Assembly: GCA_025060555.1 (NCBI GenBank)
Contig: JANXBC010000031.1
Coordinates: 1-13,293, forward strand
Reading direction: 5' to 3'
DNA from: Candidatus Bipolaricaulota bacterium
Lineage (GTDB): Bacteria; Bipolaricaulota; Bipolaricaulia; Bipolaricaulales; Bipolaricaulaceae
DNA: 13,293 nucleotides
Position numbers and translations under genes: made by a program
Notes under the pieces: model-generated
The model's input: the letters and a program-made list of their open reading frames with translations, nothing else
The model's database searches: none
What the model was told of the DNA's origin: nothing
Shown: piece after piece, positions 6,966-13,293 of the stretch
Layout: the number at the start of each line of letters is the position of its first letter
Position numbering within the stretch: position 1 is the first letter of the stretch

Positions 6966-8434
6966 TGCCCGAGCTCGAGCTCATCGCGGTTCGCCGGGAG
7001 AAGCTTGCCCGTCTGCGGGAGAAGGGGATTAACCCATATCCCTATAGCTTTGCCCGCACCCATTCCGCCGGGGATCTGCGGAAGATTTTCGCGAACTTGG
7101 TGCCCGGCCAGCACACGGGGGAAAAGGTGGCGGTGGCCGGGCGCCTCATGGCCCTACGCCGCATGGGCCGGGCCACCTTCGCCGACCTGCACGATCGCTC
7201 CGGACGAATCCAGATCTTCATCACGCTCCAATCCCTTGGTGCGGAAACCTACGAACTTTGGCTGGATGTTTTGGACATCGGAGACCTCGTGGGAATACGC
7301 GGGGAGGTGTTCACCACCAAAACAGGAGAACTCAGCATCGCTGCTGAGGAAATCGTGCTTTTGGCCAAGGCCCTCCGGCCCCTCCCTGAGAAGTGGCACG
7401 GCCTGCGCGATGTGGAGACGCGCTACCGCGAGCGCGCCCTGGACTTCGTGGCCAACCCCAGCACCCGGGAGATCCTCGTGAAACGGGCGCTGATCCTCCG
7501 CACCATGCGTAATTACCTGGACGAACGGGGGTTCATTGAGGTGGAAACCCCAATCCTCCAGCCCATTCCTGGCGGCGCCTCAGCCCGACCGTTCATCACC
7601 CATCACAACGAGCTTGACCGCGACCTTTACTTGCGCATTGCTCCGGAACTCTACCTCAAGCGCCTTCTTGTGGGAGGCCTGGAGAAGGTGTATGAGATCG
7701 GCCGCAATTTCCGAAATGAAGGGGTTTCCTCCGAGCATAACCCGGAATTCACCGCACTGGAAGCTTATGAGGCTTACACCGACTACCACGGGATGATGGA
7801 GCTTGCGGAGGGTCTCATCGCGGCGTGTGTCCTTGCCGTGGGGGGTAGCGTTCGCCTAGAATATCAAGGCCGGTGGATCGATTTCTCGCGGCCGTGGCGA
7901 AAGGTTTCGCTTTTGGAGCTTGTGGCCGAGGCCACGAAATGCGACGTGGAAAAACCGTTGCCCGAGCTCCTTGGCGAGCTTGAACGGCGTGGGATTGCGA
8001 TCCCCGAGCACTTGAAGCGAGGGCCCAAGGGAAAAGTGATCGAGCATTTGCTCGAGACCTATGCGGAAGAAACCCTGTGGGACCCAACTTTTGTTCTAGA
8101 CTACCCTTTGGATATCTCCCCCCTGGCCAAGCGCAAGCGGGAACGGCCTGACCTCACGGAGCGCTTCGAGCTGTACATCGCAGGGAGAGAGGTCGCCAAC
8201 GCTTTCTCTGAGCTCAACGATCCTGACGAGCAACGCGAGCGTTTTTTGGCCCAAGAGAAACTGCGGGCCCAGGGGGACGAAGAGGCGCAGAGGATCGATG
8301 AAGAATTCCTGCGCGATTTGGAATTGGGGATGCCCCCCGCCGGCGGCATTGGCATCGGCATCGACCGCCTGACCATGATCCTCACCAATGCCCCCTCGAT
8401 CAGGGAGGTGCTAGCGTTTCCACTTTTGCGATGA
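6965..8434 (+). CDS. lysS: Lysine--tRNA ligase, class II
   Basis: LysRS attaches lysine to tRNA-Lys, two isoacceptors of which lie at the right end of this window. The 489-residue protein has the N-terminal anticodon-binding OB-fold (about 55-140). Class II motif 1 is around FIEVETPILQPIPGGASARPF (about 190-210), motif 2 in YEIGRNFRNEG...HNPEFTALE (about 243-266), and motif 3 in GGIGIGIDRLTMIL near the C terminus. AGAGGGG lies a few bases before the ATG, and the start overlaps the greA stop by one base. The last four bases (ATGA) overlap the next gene, suggesting coupled translation. A greA-lysS neighbourhood is familiar in bacteria (from memory). Confidence 0.97.
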   Translation: MPELELIAVRREKLARLREKGINPYPYSFARTHSAGDLRKIFANLVPGQHTGEKVAVAGRLMALRRMGRATFADLHDRSGRIQIFITLQSLGAETYELWLDVLDIGDLVGIRGEVFTTKTGELSIAAEEIVLLAKALRPLPEKWHGLRDVETRYRERALDFVANPSTREILVKRALILRTMRNYLDERGFIEVETPILQPIPGGASARPFITHHNELDRDLYLRIAPELYLKRLLVGGLEKVYEIGRNFRNEGVSSEHNPEFTALEAYEAYTDYHGMMELAEGLIAACVLAVGGSVRLEYQGRWIDFSRPWRKVSLLELVAEATKCDVEKPLPELLGELERRGIAIPEHLKRGPKGKVIEHLLETYAEETLWDPTFVLDYPLDISPLAKRKRERPDLTERFELYIAGREVANAFSELNDPDEQRERFLAQEKLRAQGDEEAQRIDEEFLRDLELGMPPAGGIGIGIDRLTMILTNAPSIREVLAFPLLR

Positions 8435-9021
8435 GAGTGGCGGATGCGCTACGACCACGGGTGAGACGCATTTTGGCCCGCCTCGATGTGGTTGTGGAGC
8501 GTATCCTTGCCTGGGATGAGGAAGCTTTAGAACGCGTGAGCACTTCGCCTGTCTTCCGTGCCCTTGACCTCCCCCTTTTGGTCGCCACTTATGTGGGTTA
8601 TGGATACCTCTGGGCCGCATTGGCGTTGGCCCTCATCGTCTTCGGCACCCCTCTAGATCACAAAAACGTCCTTGTTGGCGTGGGAATCACTATCCTGGTC
8701 GTTCTTGTGTGCCAGGGGGTGAAGGCACTTACCGCCCGCCCCCGGCCCTCATTTGTGCGACGCGGCTTCCACCACCAATTCCTCACCACCTCCTCTTTCC
8801 CCTCCAACCACACCGCCATGGCCTTCGCCATGGCCTACCTCGTGGCCCGCTTTTATCCCGCTTGGTATAACGTGCTCCTCCTTTATCTTTTGGCGTTCCT
8901 CATCGGCCTTTCGCGGGTGTACTTGCGTGAGCATTACCCGCTAGATGTCTTGGGGGGAGCGGCCCTGGGCACGTACTTAGCTCATGGGCTTCTCCCGTGG
9001 CTCGCCCAGTGCGTGGGATAA
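8431..9021 (+). CDS. PAP2-family membrane phosphatase
   Basis: This 196-residue membrane protein belongs to the PAP2 / PgpB superfamily, whose members dephosphorylate lipid phosphates such as undecaprenyl diphosphate or phosphatidylglycerophosphate at the outer face of the membrane. All three signature motifs are present: K98-x6-R105-P106, the PSNH motif at 124-127 (usual PSGH, Ser125-Asn126-His127), and S161-R162-x5-H168-x3-D172 with the catalytic histidine. Several hydrophobic helices are evident (about 47-72, 80-100, 126-142, 147-163, 172-190). The start overlaps the lysS stop (ATGA), and no separate ribosome binding site is seen. The substrate cannot be assigned; a role in undecaprenyl phosphate recycling is one possibility. 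Confidence 0.9.
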   Translation: MRVADALRPRVRRILARLDVVVERILAWDEEALERVSTSPVFRALDLPLLVATYVGYGYLWAALALALIVFGTPLDHKNVLVGVGITILVVLVCQGVKALTARPRPSFVRRGFHHQFLTTSSFPSNHTAMAFAMAYLVARFYPAWYNVLLLYLLAFLIGLSRVYLREHYPLDVLGGAALGTYLAHGLLPWLAQCVG

Positions 9022-9038
9022 AAGAGGGGTGATAAGGT

Positions 9039-10256
9039 GTGCTAAAGTTTTCGGAGCGGACAAAGGGAGCAAAACGCTCAGCTATTCGGGAGCTCCTCAA
9101 GTACACGGAGCAACCCGAGGTGATCTCCTTTGCCGGCGGACTCCCAGACCCAGCCACTTTCCCTGTCGATTTCCTCGCTAAGGTGGCTGCCGAGGAGATC
9201 CTCTATAACTACTTGAAATCGCTGCAGTACACAACCACTGAAGGAAAACGCCCGCTGCGCGAAGCCCTCGTACGCTGGCTGGCCGAGGAAGGAATCAAAG
9301 CGACCATGGACGAGATCGTCATCACCAATGGCTCCCAACAAGGTCTAGATCTTGTGGGGCGCGTGTTCTTGGACCCAGGGGATGGAGTGTTTGTCAGCCT
9401 CCCCACCTATCTTGGGGCACTCCAGGCCTTCCGTGCCTACCAACCCACCCTCGTGGGCATCCCGCTGGAAGAAGACGGGATGGATCTAGAATGCCTTCGC
9501 CGCGCAATACACGAGGTAAGGAAAAGAGGTCACACACCAAAACTAATTTATGTTATCCCTGACTTCCAAAACCCTACAGGGATTACGTGGAGTGAAGAAA
9601 AACGCCAGGAGCTTCTGAAGATCGCAGAAGAAGAGGACCTCTTGATCGTCGAAGATATCCCATACCGCTGGCTAAGATACCGGGGTGAGCCTATTCCCAC
9701 GATAGCTTCCCTCGATGAAAGCGGACGGGTCTTGGTACTCCTGACGTTTTCCAAGATCCTCGCCGCCGGGTTGCGGGTGGGAGCTCTCGTGGCTCCCCAA
9801 GAAGTGGTGAACATGGTGGTCACCATGAAGCAAGGGGCCGACCTCTGCGGTCCATCCCTTACCCAACGGCTCGTTGTACGTTTCTTAACGGACTACGACA
9901 TACACAACCACATCGCCCGCCTTTGCCAGCACTACAAGACGAAGCTCGAGGCAATGCTCAGAGCTTTGGAGGAGCACATGCCTGAAGAAGCGGAGTGGAC
10001 GAAGCCGGACGGTGGGCTTTTCGTATGGGTAAAGCTCCCTGAACCCGCGGACACCACGAAGATGCTGGAGCGGGCCCTTACCCGCAGGGTCGCATATGTC
10101 CCAGGGCAGCCGTTTTTCGCTGACGGCTCCGGCCTCAACACCATGCGTCTCTCTTTTGCCCTAGCGAGCAGAGAAGAAATCGAGGAAGGAATTCGTCGCC
10201 TTGGAATAGTGGTCAAAGAGGAACTTGCCGCTTTGTCTTTAGCTCAACGTGGCTAA
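9039..10256 (+). CDS. PLP-dependent aminotransferase, LysN / 2-aminoadipate type
   Basis: This is a fold-type I class I/II aminotransferase of 405 residues, similar to Thermus LysN and the KAT II / 2-aminoadipate aminotransferase group. Family marks are SFAGGLPDPATFP (30-42), TNGSQQGLDLVG (96-107), PDFQNPTG (174-181, Asn178), EDIPYR with Asp206 and Tyr209, the PLP lysine Lys239 in TFSKILAAGLRVG, and Arg370 for the substrate carboxylate in NTMRLSF. The GTG start at 9039 has AGAGGGG about 9 bases upstream. The gene follows the PAP2 gene by 17 bases and ends the operon. LysN-like enzymes accept 2-aminoadipate, leucine and aromatic acids, so the real substrate is open; placement after lysS does not prove a lysine role. 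Confidence 0.88.
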   Translation: MLKFSERTKGAKRSAIRELLKYTEQPEVISFAGGLPDPATFPVDFLAKVAAEEILYNYLKSLQYTTTEGKRPLREALVRWLAEEGIKATMDEIVITNGSQQGLDLVGRVFLDPGDGVFVSLPTYLGALQAFRAYQPTLVGIPLEEDGMDLECLRRAIHEVRKRGHTPKLIYVIPDFQNPTGITWSEEKRQELLKIAEEEDLLIVEDIPYRWLRYRGEPIPTIASLDESGRVLVLLTFSKILAAGLRVGALVAPQEVVNMVVTMKQGADLCGPSLTQRLVVRFLTDYDIHNHIARLCQHYKTKLEAMLRALEEHMPEEAEWTKPDGGLFVWVKLPEPADTTKMLERALTRRVAYVPGQPFFADGSGLNTMRLSFALASREEIEEGIRRLGIVVKEELAALSLAQRG

Positions 10257-10268
10257 AAACAATGCCGT

Positions 10269-11372
10269 TTAAACGATAGCCTTCTCTGTATCCCGATCAA
10301 AAAGATGCATGTGTTCGAGCATGGCCACGAAGGTCACCTCTTGCCCTGGAGAAATAGCAAGACGTGGATCGAGCTTGGCCACGATCTCATCCCCTGCCAC
10401 ATCGGCGTAGACGATGAGCTCGTCACCAAGGGCTTCGCGCACCTTCACCCGCCCTTGGAAGGTCCGGCCTTCCGGTGGCTCGCGGATTGTGTCCAGCGTG
10501 CGGATGTCCTCGGGGCGGAGGCCAAACACGACCTCGCGGCCCAGATAAGAGTGCACCTCAGCCGTGACTTTCTCCGGGGGTACCCAAAGCTTGAACCCAC
10601 GACCCTGGAGCCAGACCCGACCGTTTTCCTCAACCAGCCGGGCGAAAATGAAGTTCATGGGCGGGGACCCAATGAAGCCCGCCACAAACATGTTGGCCGG
10701 CTGATCATAAATCACGCGGGGACTGTCGTATTGGAGGACCTGCCCATCCTTCATCACCGCAATGCGGTGCCCAAGCGTCATGGCCTCCACTTGGTCATGC
10801 GTTACGTAGATGGAGGTCGTCTTTAGCCGCTGATGGAGCTCCTGGAGCTCGGCGCGCATGCGCACCCTAAGCTTGGCGTCCAGGTTGGACAAGGGCTCGT
10901 CGAACAGGAACACCTTGGGGTTGCGCACGATGGCCCGGCCCAGCGCCACGCGCTGACGCTGCCCACCGGAGAGCTCGCGGGGCTTGGCCCGCAGTTTGTC
11001 GGCGATGCCCAACATCTCCGCCACTTCCCGCACCCGCCGATCGATCTCCTTTTTGGGAACCTTGCGGAGCTTCAGGCCGAAGGCCATGTTGTTGTACACA
11101 TCCATGTGGGGATAGAGGGCGTAGTTTTGAAAGACCATGGCGATGTCCCGGTCCTTGGGGGGAACATCATTCACAAGCCGTCCGCCGATGTAAATCTCCC
11201 CTTCCGTGATTTCTTCCAAACCCGCGATCATGCGCAAAGTCGTAGTTTTGCCACAACCCGAAGGACCGACTAATACCACGAATTCCCCATCGGTGATCTG
11301 AAGCGAGACTCTGTTTACGGCTACAAAATTCCCGAATTTCTTTGTCACTTCCTTTAGCAGGACCTCCGCCAT
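10269..11372 (-). CDS. ABC transporter ATP-binding protein, sugar (MalK/UgpC/MsmX) type
   Basis: This cytoplasmic ATPase would energise uptake of sugars or glycerol phosphate by an ABC importer. The 367 residues carry Walker A GPSGCGKTT (36-44), Q-loop Gln82, signature LSGGQ (134-138), Walker B VFLFDEP (154-160) and switch His192. A TOBE-type regulatory domain follows (about 240-367, with GSPPMNF and FGLRPEDI), typical of carbohydrate importers. The start has AGGAGG five bases or so upstream. No permease or binding-protein genes are adjacent, so it may serve several transporters, as MsmX does (inference). It is downstream of moaD and rarA on the same strand but has a candidate promoter of its own at 11422-11394. 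It converges on the aminotransferase with a 12-base gap. Confidence 0.93.
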   Translation of the reverse strand: MAEVLLKEVTKKFGNFVAVNRVSLQITDGEFVVLVGPSGCGKTTTLRMIAGLEEITEGEIYIGGRLVNDVPPKDRDIAMVFQNYALYPHMDVYNNMAFGLKLRKVPKKEIDRRVREVAEMLGIADKLRAKPRELSGGQRQRVALGRAIVRNPKVFLFDEPLSNLDAKLRVRMRAELQELHQRLKTTSIYVTHDQVEAMTLGHRIAVMKDGQVLQYDSPRVIYDQPANMFVAGFIGSPPMNFIFARLVEENGRVWLQGRGFKLWVPPEKVTAEVHSYLGREVVFGLRPEDIRTLDTIREPPEGRTFQGRVKVREALGDELIVYADVAGDEIVAKLDPRLAISPGQEVTFVAMLEHMHLFDRDTEKAIV

Positions 11373-11382
11373 CCCCGCCTCC

Positions 11383-11409
11383 TATCCTAGCCCAGGATAC
11401 TCAGCTGAG
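11383..11409. repeat. Two adjacent palindromes upstream of the ABC ATPase gene
   Basis: TATCCT-AGCCC-AGGATA (11383-11399) is a perfect 6-base inverted repeat with a 5-base centre. CTCAGCTGAG (11400-11409) is a perfect 10-base palindrome touching it. They sit between the candidate -35 and the Shine-Dalgarno site of the ABC gene, where an operator or leader hairpin would act. No regulator gene is visible nearby. Confidence 0.4.
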
Positions 11410-11422
11410 CACACCGCCGCAA
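11394..11422 (-). promoter_or_regulatory. Putative promoter for the ABC ATPase gene
   Basis: On the minus strand TTGCGG (11422-11417), a 17-base spacer and TATCCT (11399-11394) precede the gene. The predicted start near 11387 leaves a 15-base leader containing AGGAGG. The -35 is only half consensus. The palindromes overlap it. Confidence 0.35.
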
Positions 11423-11423
11423 C

Positions 11424-11702
11424 TCACCCTCCGCTTATCGGTGAGAAGAAGGTCAAAACATCGCCCTCGGAAAGTTTTGTCCGCAAGCCTTCCCGATGAT
11501 TCACATTTTGCCCGTTTACAAACACATGGAGGTGGTCACGGAGAGCACCCTTGGAAAAAAGAAGATCCCCAAGCTTTGGTTCACACCGCACAAGTTCCTC
11601 TAAGGCTTTTGCGCAATCCGCACCCGGTAGAAGCTCTAACACCACCGCTGGCTTCCCTGCCACCTCGCGGAATTCCCCAAAAAGCCGCACTTCCACCCTC
11701 AT
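11424..11702 (-). CDS. MoaD/ThiS-family ubiquitin-like sulfur carrier
   Basis: The 92-residue product is a beta-grasp sulfur carrier: MRVEVRLFGEFREVAG at the N terminus, a central helix region, FVNGQNVNHREGL, then LSEGDVLTFFSPISGG. The C-terminal Gly91-Gly92 is the residue pair that is adenylated and thiocarboxylated in MoaD, ThiS and TtuB. The ATG at 11702 starts one base after the rarA stop (TAA-G-ATG); a much longer frame upstream is only the rarA antisense frame and is rejected. No MoaE, MoeB/ThiF or thiazole gene is adjacent, so molybdopterin (or tungstopterin) synthesis, thiamin or tRNA thiolation cannot be separated. MoaD-like wording in FFSPISGG (compare FFPPVAGG) makes MoaD the best guess. 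Confidence 0.85.
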   Translation of the reverse strand: MRVEVRLFGEFREVAGKPAVVLELLPGADCAKALEELVRCEPKLGDLLFSKGALRDHLHVFVNGQNVNHREGLRTKLSEGDVLTFFSPISGG

Positions 11703-11703
11703 C

Positions 11704-12999
11704 TTATGCCGTTTCCCCCCGGATTTTAGCGCGGATCTCCGCGAGCCTTTCCCGGATTTTCCCTTCCCAACCGCGCTCCGTAGGATGGAAATATTCCCGG
11801 CCGTGCAAGTTTTCCGGAAGACAGGGCATGGGGGCAATCCCCTCAGGGAGGTCGTGGGCGTACTGGTACCCTCTCCCATAACCCAGCTCCTCCATGGTCT
11901 TCGTCACGGGATTCCGCAGGTGCAAAGGGACGGGGGCGTTTTCGGTTTCCAACACATCGTGTCGAGCGGCGCTATAGGCGCGATAAAGGGCGTTGGATTT
12001 GGGCGCTAACGCCAAGTACACCACCGCCTGAGCCAAAGCTAGCTCAGCTTCGGGCAAGCCCACGTACTCCACGGCCTGGGCAGCTGTTACGGCGTGGACC
12101 AAAGCCCAGGGATCGGCAAGGCCGATGTCTTCTGAAGCCATACGGATGACGCGGCGGGCGATGTAACGCGGATCCTCACCAGCTTCGAGCATGCGCACAA
12201 GCCAGTACAGAGCAGCATCTACATCGGAATTGCGCACAGATTTATGCAGGGCAGAAATGAGGTTATAGTGCTCCTCGCCGGCCCGATCGTAGTGCAAGGC
12301 CTTCCGGCCCAGGACCTGGCGGAGGCGGGGAAGATCTATTTCGCCCTCGCCCAGTGCTTCCACGGCCGTCTCCAGCCCGGTGAGGAGACGCCGGGCATCG
12401 CCGTCAGCGCGGCGGATCAGGAATTCCGCCGCCTCAGGGGTGAGAACGACCCGCCCCCCATAGCCCCGCGGATCCTCCACTGCGCGGTGCAAAAGCACAC
12501 GTAACGCCTGCGGGGAGAGGGGCTCAAACACAAAGAGCTGGGCCCGGGAAAGAAGAGCTGAGCGCAGCACAAAGGAGGGGTTTTCCGTGGTAGCCCCGAT
12601 GAAGTAGATCGAACCCTCCTCAAGGAATGGCAGAAGCACATCTTGCTGAGCGCGGTTCCAGCGGTGGATCTCGTCGAGGAACAGAAGATCGCGATTTCCT
12701 GTGCGCTGCCAAAGTTCTCGCGAGGATTCCAAAATTTCCCGCACCTCGGCCACTGCTGCGAGGGCCGCGGACTTTTGGATGAATTTAGCCCCGAAGCGCT
12801 GAGCAATTATGCGTCCTACCGTGGTTTTGCCTGTTCCGGGTGGCCCCCAAAAAATAAGGGGGACGGAGAGACCACCCTCGATGAGGGCGCGTAAAGGCCC
12901 ATGCTCCCCAAGAAGGTGTTCTTGGCCGAGCACCTCGGAAAGATCGCGGGGGCGAAGACGCTCGGCGAGCGGAACCCGACCTTCCCAAAGTCCCCCCAT
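11704..12999 (-). CDS. rarA: Replication-associated recombination protein RarA (MgsA), AAA+ ATPase
   Basis: RarA acts at stalled replication forks and single-strand/double-strand DNA junctions; its relatives are WRNIP1 and Mgs1. The 431-residue protein has Walker A GPPGTGKTT (52-60), Walker B LLFLDEIHRWN (105-115), sensor 1 with GATTENPSF (135-143) and the arginine-finger segment SALLSRAQ (Arg152). The family C-terminal region follows, with LISALHKSVRNSDVDAALYWL, ARRVIRMASEDIGLADP and YARG-like segments before HPTERGWEGK. The ATG at 12999 has no Shine-Dalgarno site; TAGAAT lies 10 bases upstream. It heads a possible rarA-moaD transcript, running away from the tRNA cluster. Confidence 0.95.
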   Translation of the reverse strand: MGGLWEGRVPLAERLRPRDLSEVLGQEHLLGEHGPLRALIEGGLSVPLIFWGPPGTGKTTVGRIIAQRFGAKFIQKSAALAAVAEVREILESSRELWQRTGNRDLLFLDEIHRWNRAQQDVLLPFLEEGSIYFIGATTENPSFVLRSALLSRAQLFVFEPLSPQALRVLLHRAVEDPRGYGGRVVLTPEAAEFLIRRADGDARRLLTGLETAVEALGEGEIDLPRLRQVLGRKALHYDRAGEEHYNLISALHKSVRNSDVDAALYWLVRMLEAGEDPRYIARRVIRMASEDIGLADPWALVHAVTAAQAVEYVGLPEAELALAQAVVYLALAPKSNALYRAYSAARHDVLETENAPVPLHLRNPVTKTMEELGYGRGYQYAHDLPEGIAPMPCLPENLHGREYFHPTERGWEGKIRERLAEIRAKIRGETA

Positions 13000-13009
13000 A
13001 ACTTAAAAC

Positions 13010-13015
13010 ATTCTA
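13010..13015 (-). promoter_or_regulatory. Putative rarA -10 element
   Basis: TAGAAT (5 of 6 to consensus) on the minus strand ends 10 bases before the rarA ATG, predicting about a 4-base leader. No good -35 is found at 16-18 bases. It lies back to back with the tRNA promoter. Confidence 0.4.
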
Positions 13016-13023
13016 CACAAACC

Positions 13024-13053
13024 TTGACAGCTTGTGCGAGCGATCGCTAAGAT
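13024..13053 (+). promoter_or_regulatory. Promoter of the tRNA-Lys-Lys-Glu cluster
   Basis: A perfect TTGACA (13024-13029), an 18-base spacer and TAAGAT (13048-13053) precede the tRNAs. The predicted start, about 13059-13061, coincides with the first base of mature tRNA-Lys(CTT) at 13060. Confidence 0.75.
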
Positions 13054-13059
13054 TCTTTG

Positions 13060-13132
13060 GGGCCGTTAGCTCAACCGGTAGAGCAGCGGACTCTTAATCC
13101 GCGGGTTGGGGGTTCGAGTCCTCCACGGCCCA
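13060..13132 (+). tRNA. tRNA-Lys (anticodon CTT)
   Basis: A 73-base cloverleaf: acceptor GGGCCGT/ACGGCCC, D stem GCTC/GAGC, anticodon stem GCGGA/TCCGC with loop CTCTTAA (anticodon CTT), T arm GGGGG-TTCGAGT-CCTCC, and discriminator A. CCA is not encoded. It reads lysine AAG codons. Confidence 0.97.
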
Positions 13133-13145
13133 TTTCCTTTCTTTG

Positions 13146-13218
13146 GGGTCGTTAGCTCAGTCGGTAGAGCACCGGCCTTTTAAGCCGGGGGCCGCAGGTT
13201 CGATTCCTGCACGACCCA
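13146..13218 (+). tRNA. tRNA-Lys (anticodon TTT)
   Basis: A 73-base cloverleaf: acceptor GGGTCGT/ACGACCC, D stem GCTC/GAGC, anticodon stem CCGGC/GCCGG with loop CTTTTAA (anticodon TTT), T arm GCAGG-TTCGATT-CCTGC, and discriminator A. CCA is not encoded. It follows the first tRNA by 13 bases and precedes the next by 3. Confidence 0.97.
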
Positions 13219-13221
13219 CCC

Positions 13222-13293
13222 GTCCCCGTCGTCTAGGCTGGCCCAGGACACCGGGCTTTCAATCCGGAAACGGGGGTTCGAATCCCCCCGGGG
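13222..13293 (+). tRNA. tRNA-Glu (anticodon TTC), cut by the window end
   Basis: It begins GTCCCCG, has the anticodon loop CTTTCAA (anticodon TTC), and T arm GGGGG-TTCGAAT-CCCCC, followed by CGGGG where the window ends. About two acceptor bases and the discriminator are missing. The sequence closely resembles E. coli tRNA-Glu, including the CCCAGGACACCG segment. Confidence 0.93.

Noticed and set aside
10251..10275. CGTTTAAACG palindrome and GGCTA/TAGCC pair between the aminotransferase and ABC genes as a bidirectional terminator
   Set aside because: The palindrome is A/T-rich in its centre and the outer pair has a long loop; no T run follows.
11703..11879. Longer MoaD-like protein starting at 11879
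   Set aside because: The extra 59 residues are an out-of-frame reading of the rarA 3' end; the carrier fold starts at 11702.

Overview
The window is bacterial chromosomal DNA. It is GC-rich (the lines I counted range from about 47 to 82% GC) and densely packed, with core genes only. I see no transposase, phage gene or CRISPR array. The 16S fragment is about two-thirds GC in the lines counted, and the tRNAs are also GC-rich, which suggests a thermophile or a relative of one. The 16S 5' end departs from the usual universal sequence, so a deep or poorly sampled phylum is likely. I cannot name the phylum from sequence alone.

Layout, left to right. Positions 1-448 hold the 5' part of a 16S rRNA gene on the minus strand. 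Its strong sigma70-type promoter is at 540-568. About 270 bases without a convincing gene follow, with notable potential for RNA structure. Next comes a minus-strand acyl-CoA ligase (842-2524). Diverging from it are xseA and xseB (2789-4703), the two subunits of exonuclease VII. This XseA carries an extra N-terminal HARP-like domain and changes sharply in GC in mid-gene. Pyruvate kinase (minus, 4700-6073) converges on xseB and diverges from a tight plus-strand operon: rnpA, greA, lysS, a PAP2 phosphatase and a LysN-like aminotransferase (6149-10256). Neighbours in this operon overlap or lie at most 17 nt apart. Converging on it is a minus-strand group: rarA, a MoaD/ThiS-like sulfur carrier, and an orphan sugar-type ABC ATPase (12999 down to 10269). 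The right edge is a tRNA cluster on the plus strand: Lys(CTT), Lys(TTT) and a Glu(TTC) cut off by the window end.

The genes mostly serve information processing: rRNA, tRNA, tRNA 5' maturation (RnpA), lysine charging (LysS), rescue of stalled RNA polymerase (GreA), and single-strand DNA or fork processing (ExoVII, RarA). A few metabolic genes are mixed in.

Two signal classes seem to coexist. Operon-internal genes and some others have strong Shine-Dalgarno sequences (xseB, greA, acyl-CoA ligase, ABC ATPase). The operon-first genes xseA, rnpA and rarA lack one, and each has a TAnnnT -10-like hexamer exactly 10 nt before ATG, which suggests near-leaderless mRNAs. The tRNA promoter likewise places the predicted start at the first base of mature tRNA-Lys.

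The most unusual items are the HARP-XseA fusion, the GC break inside xseA, the leaderless pattern, the divergent 16S 5' end and the structured orphan region at 569-841.
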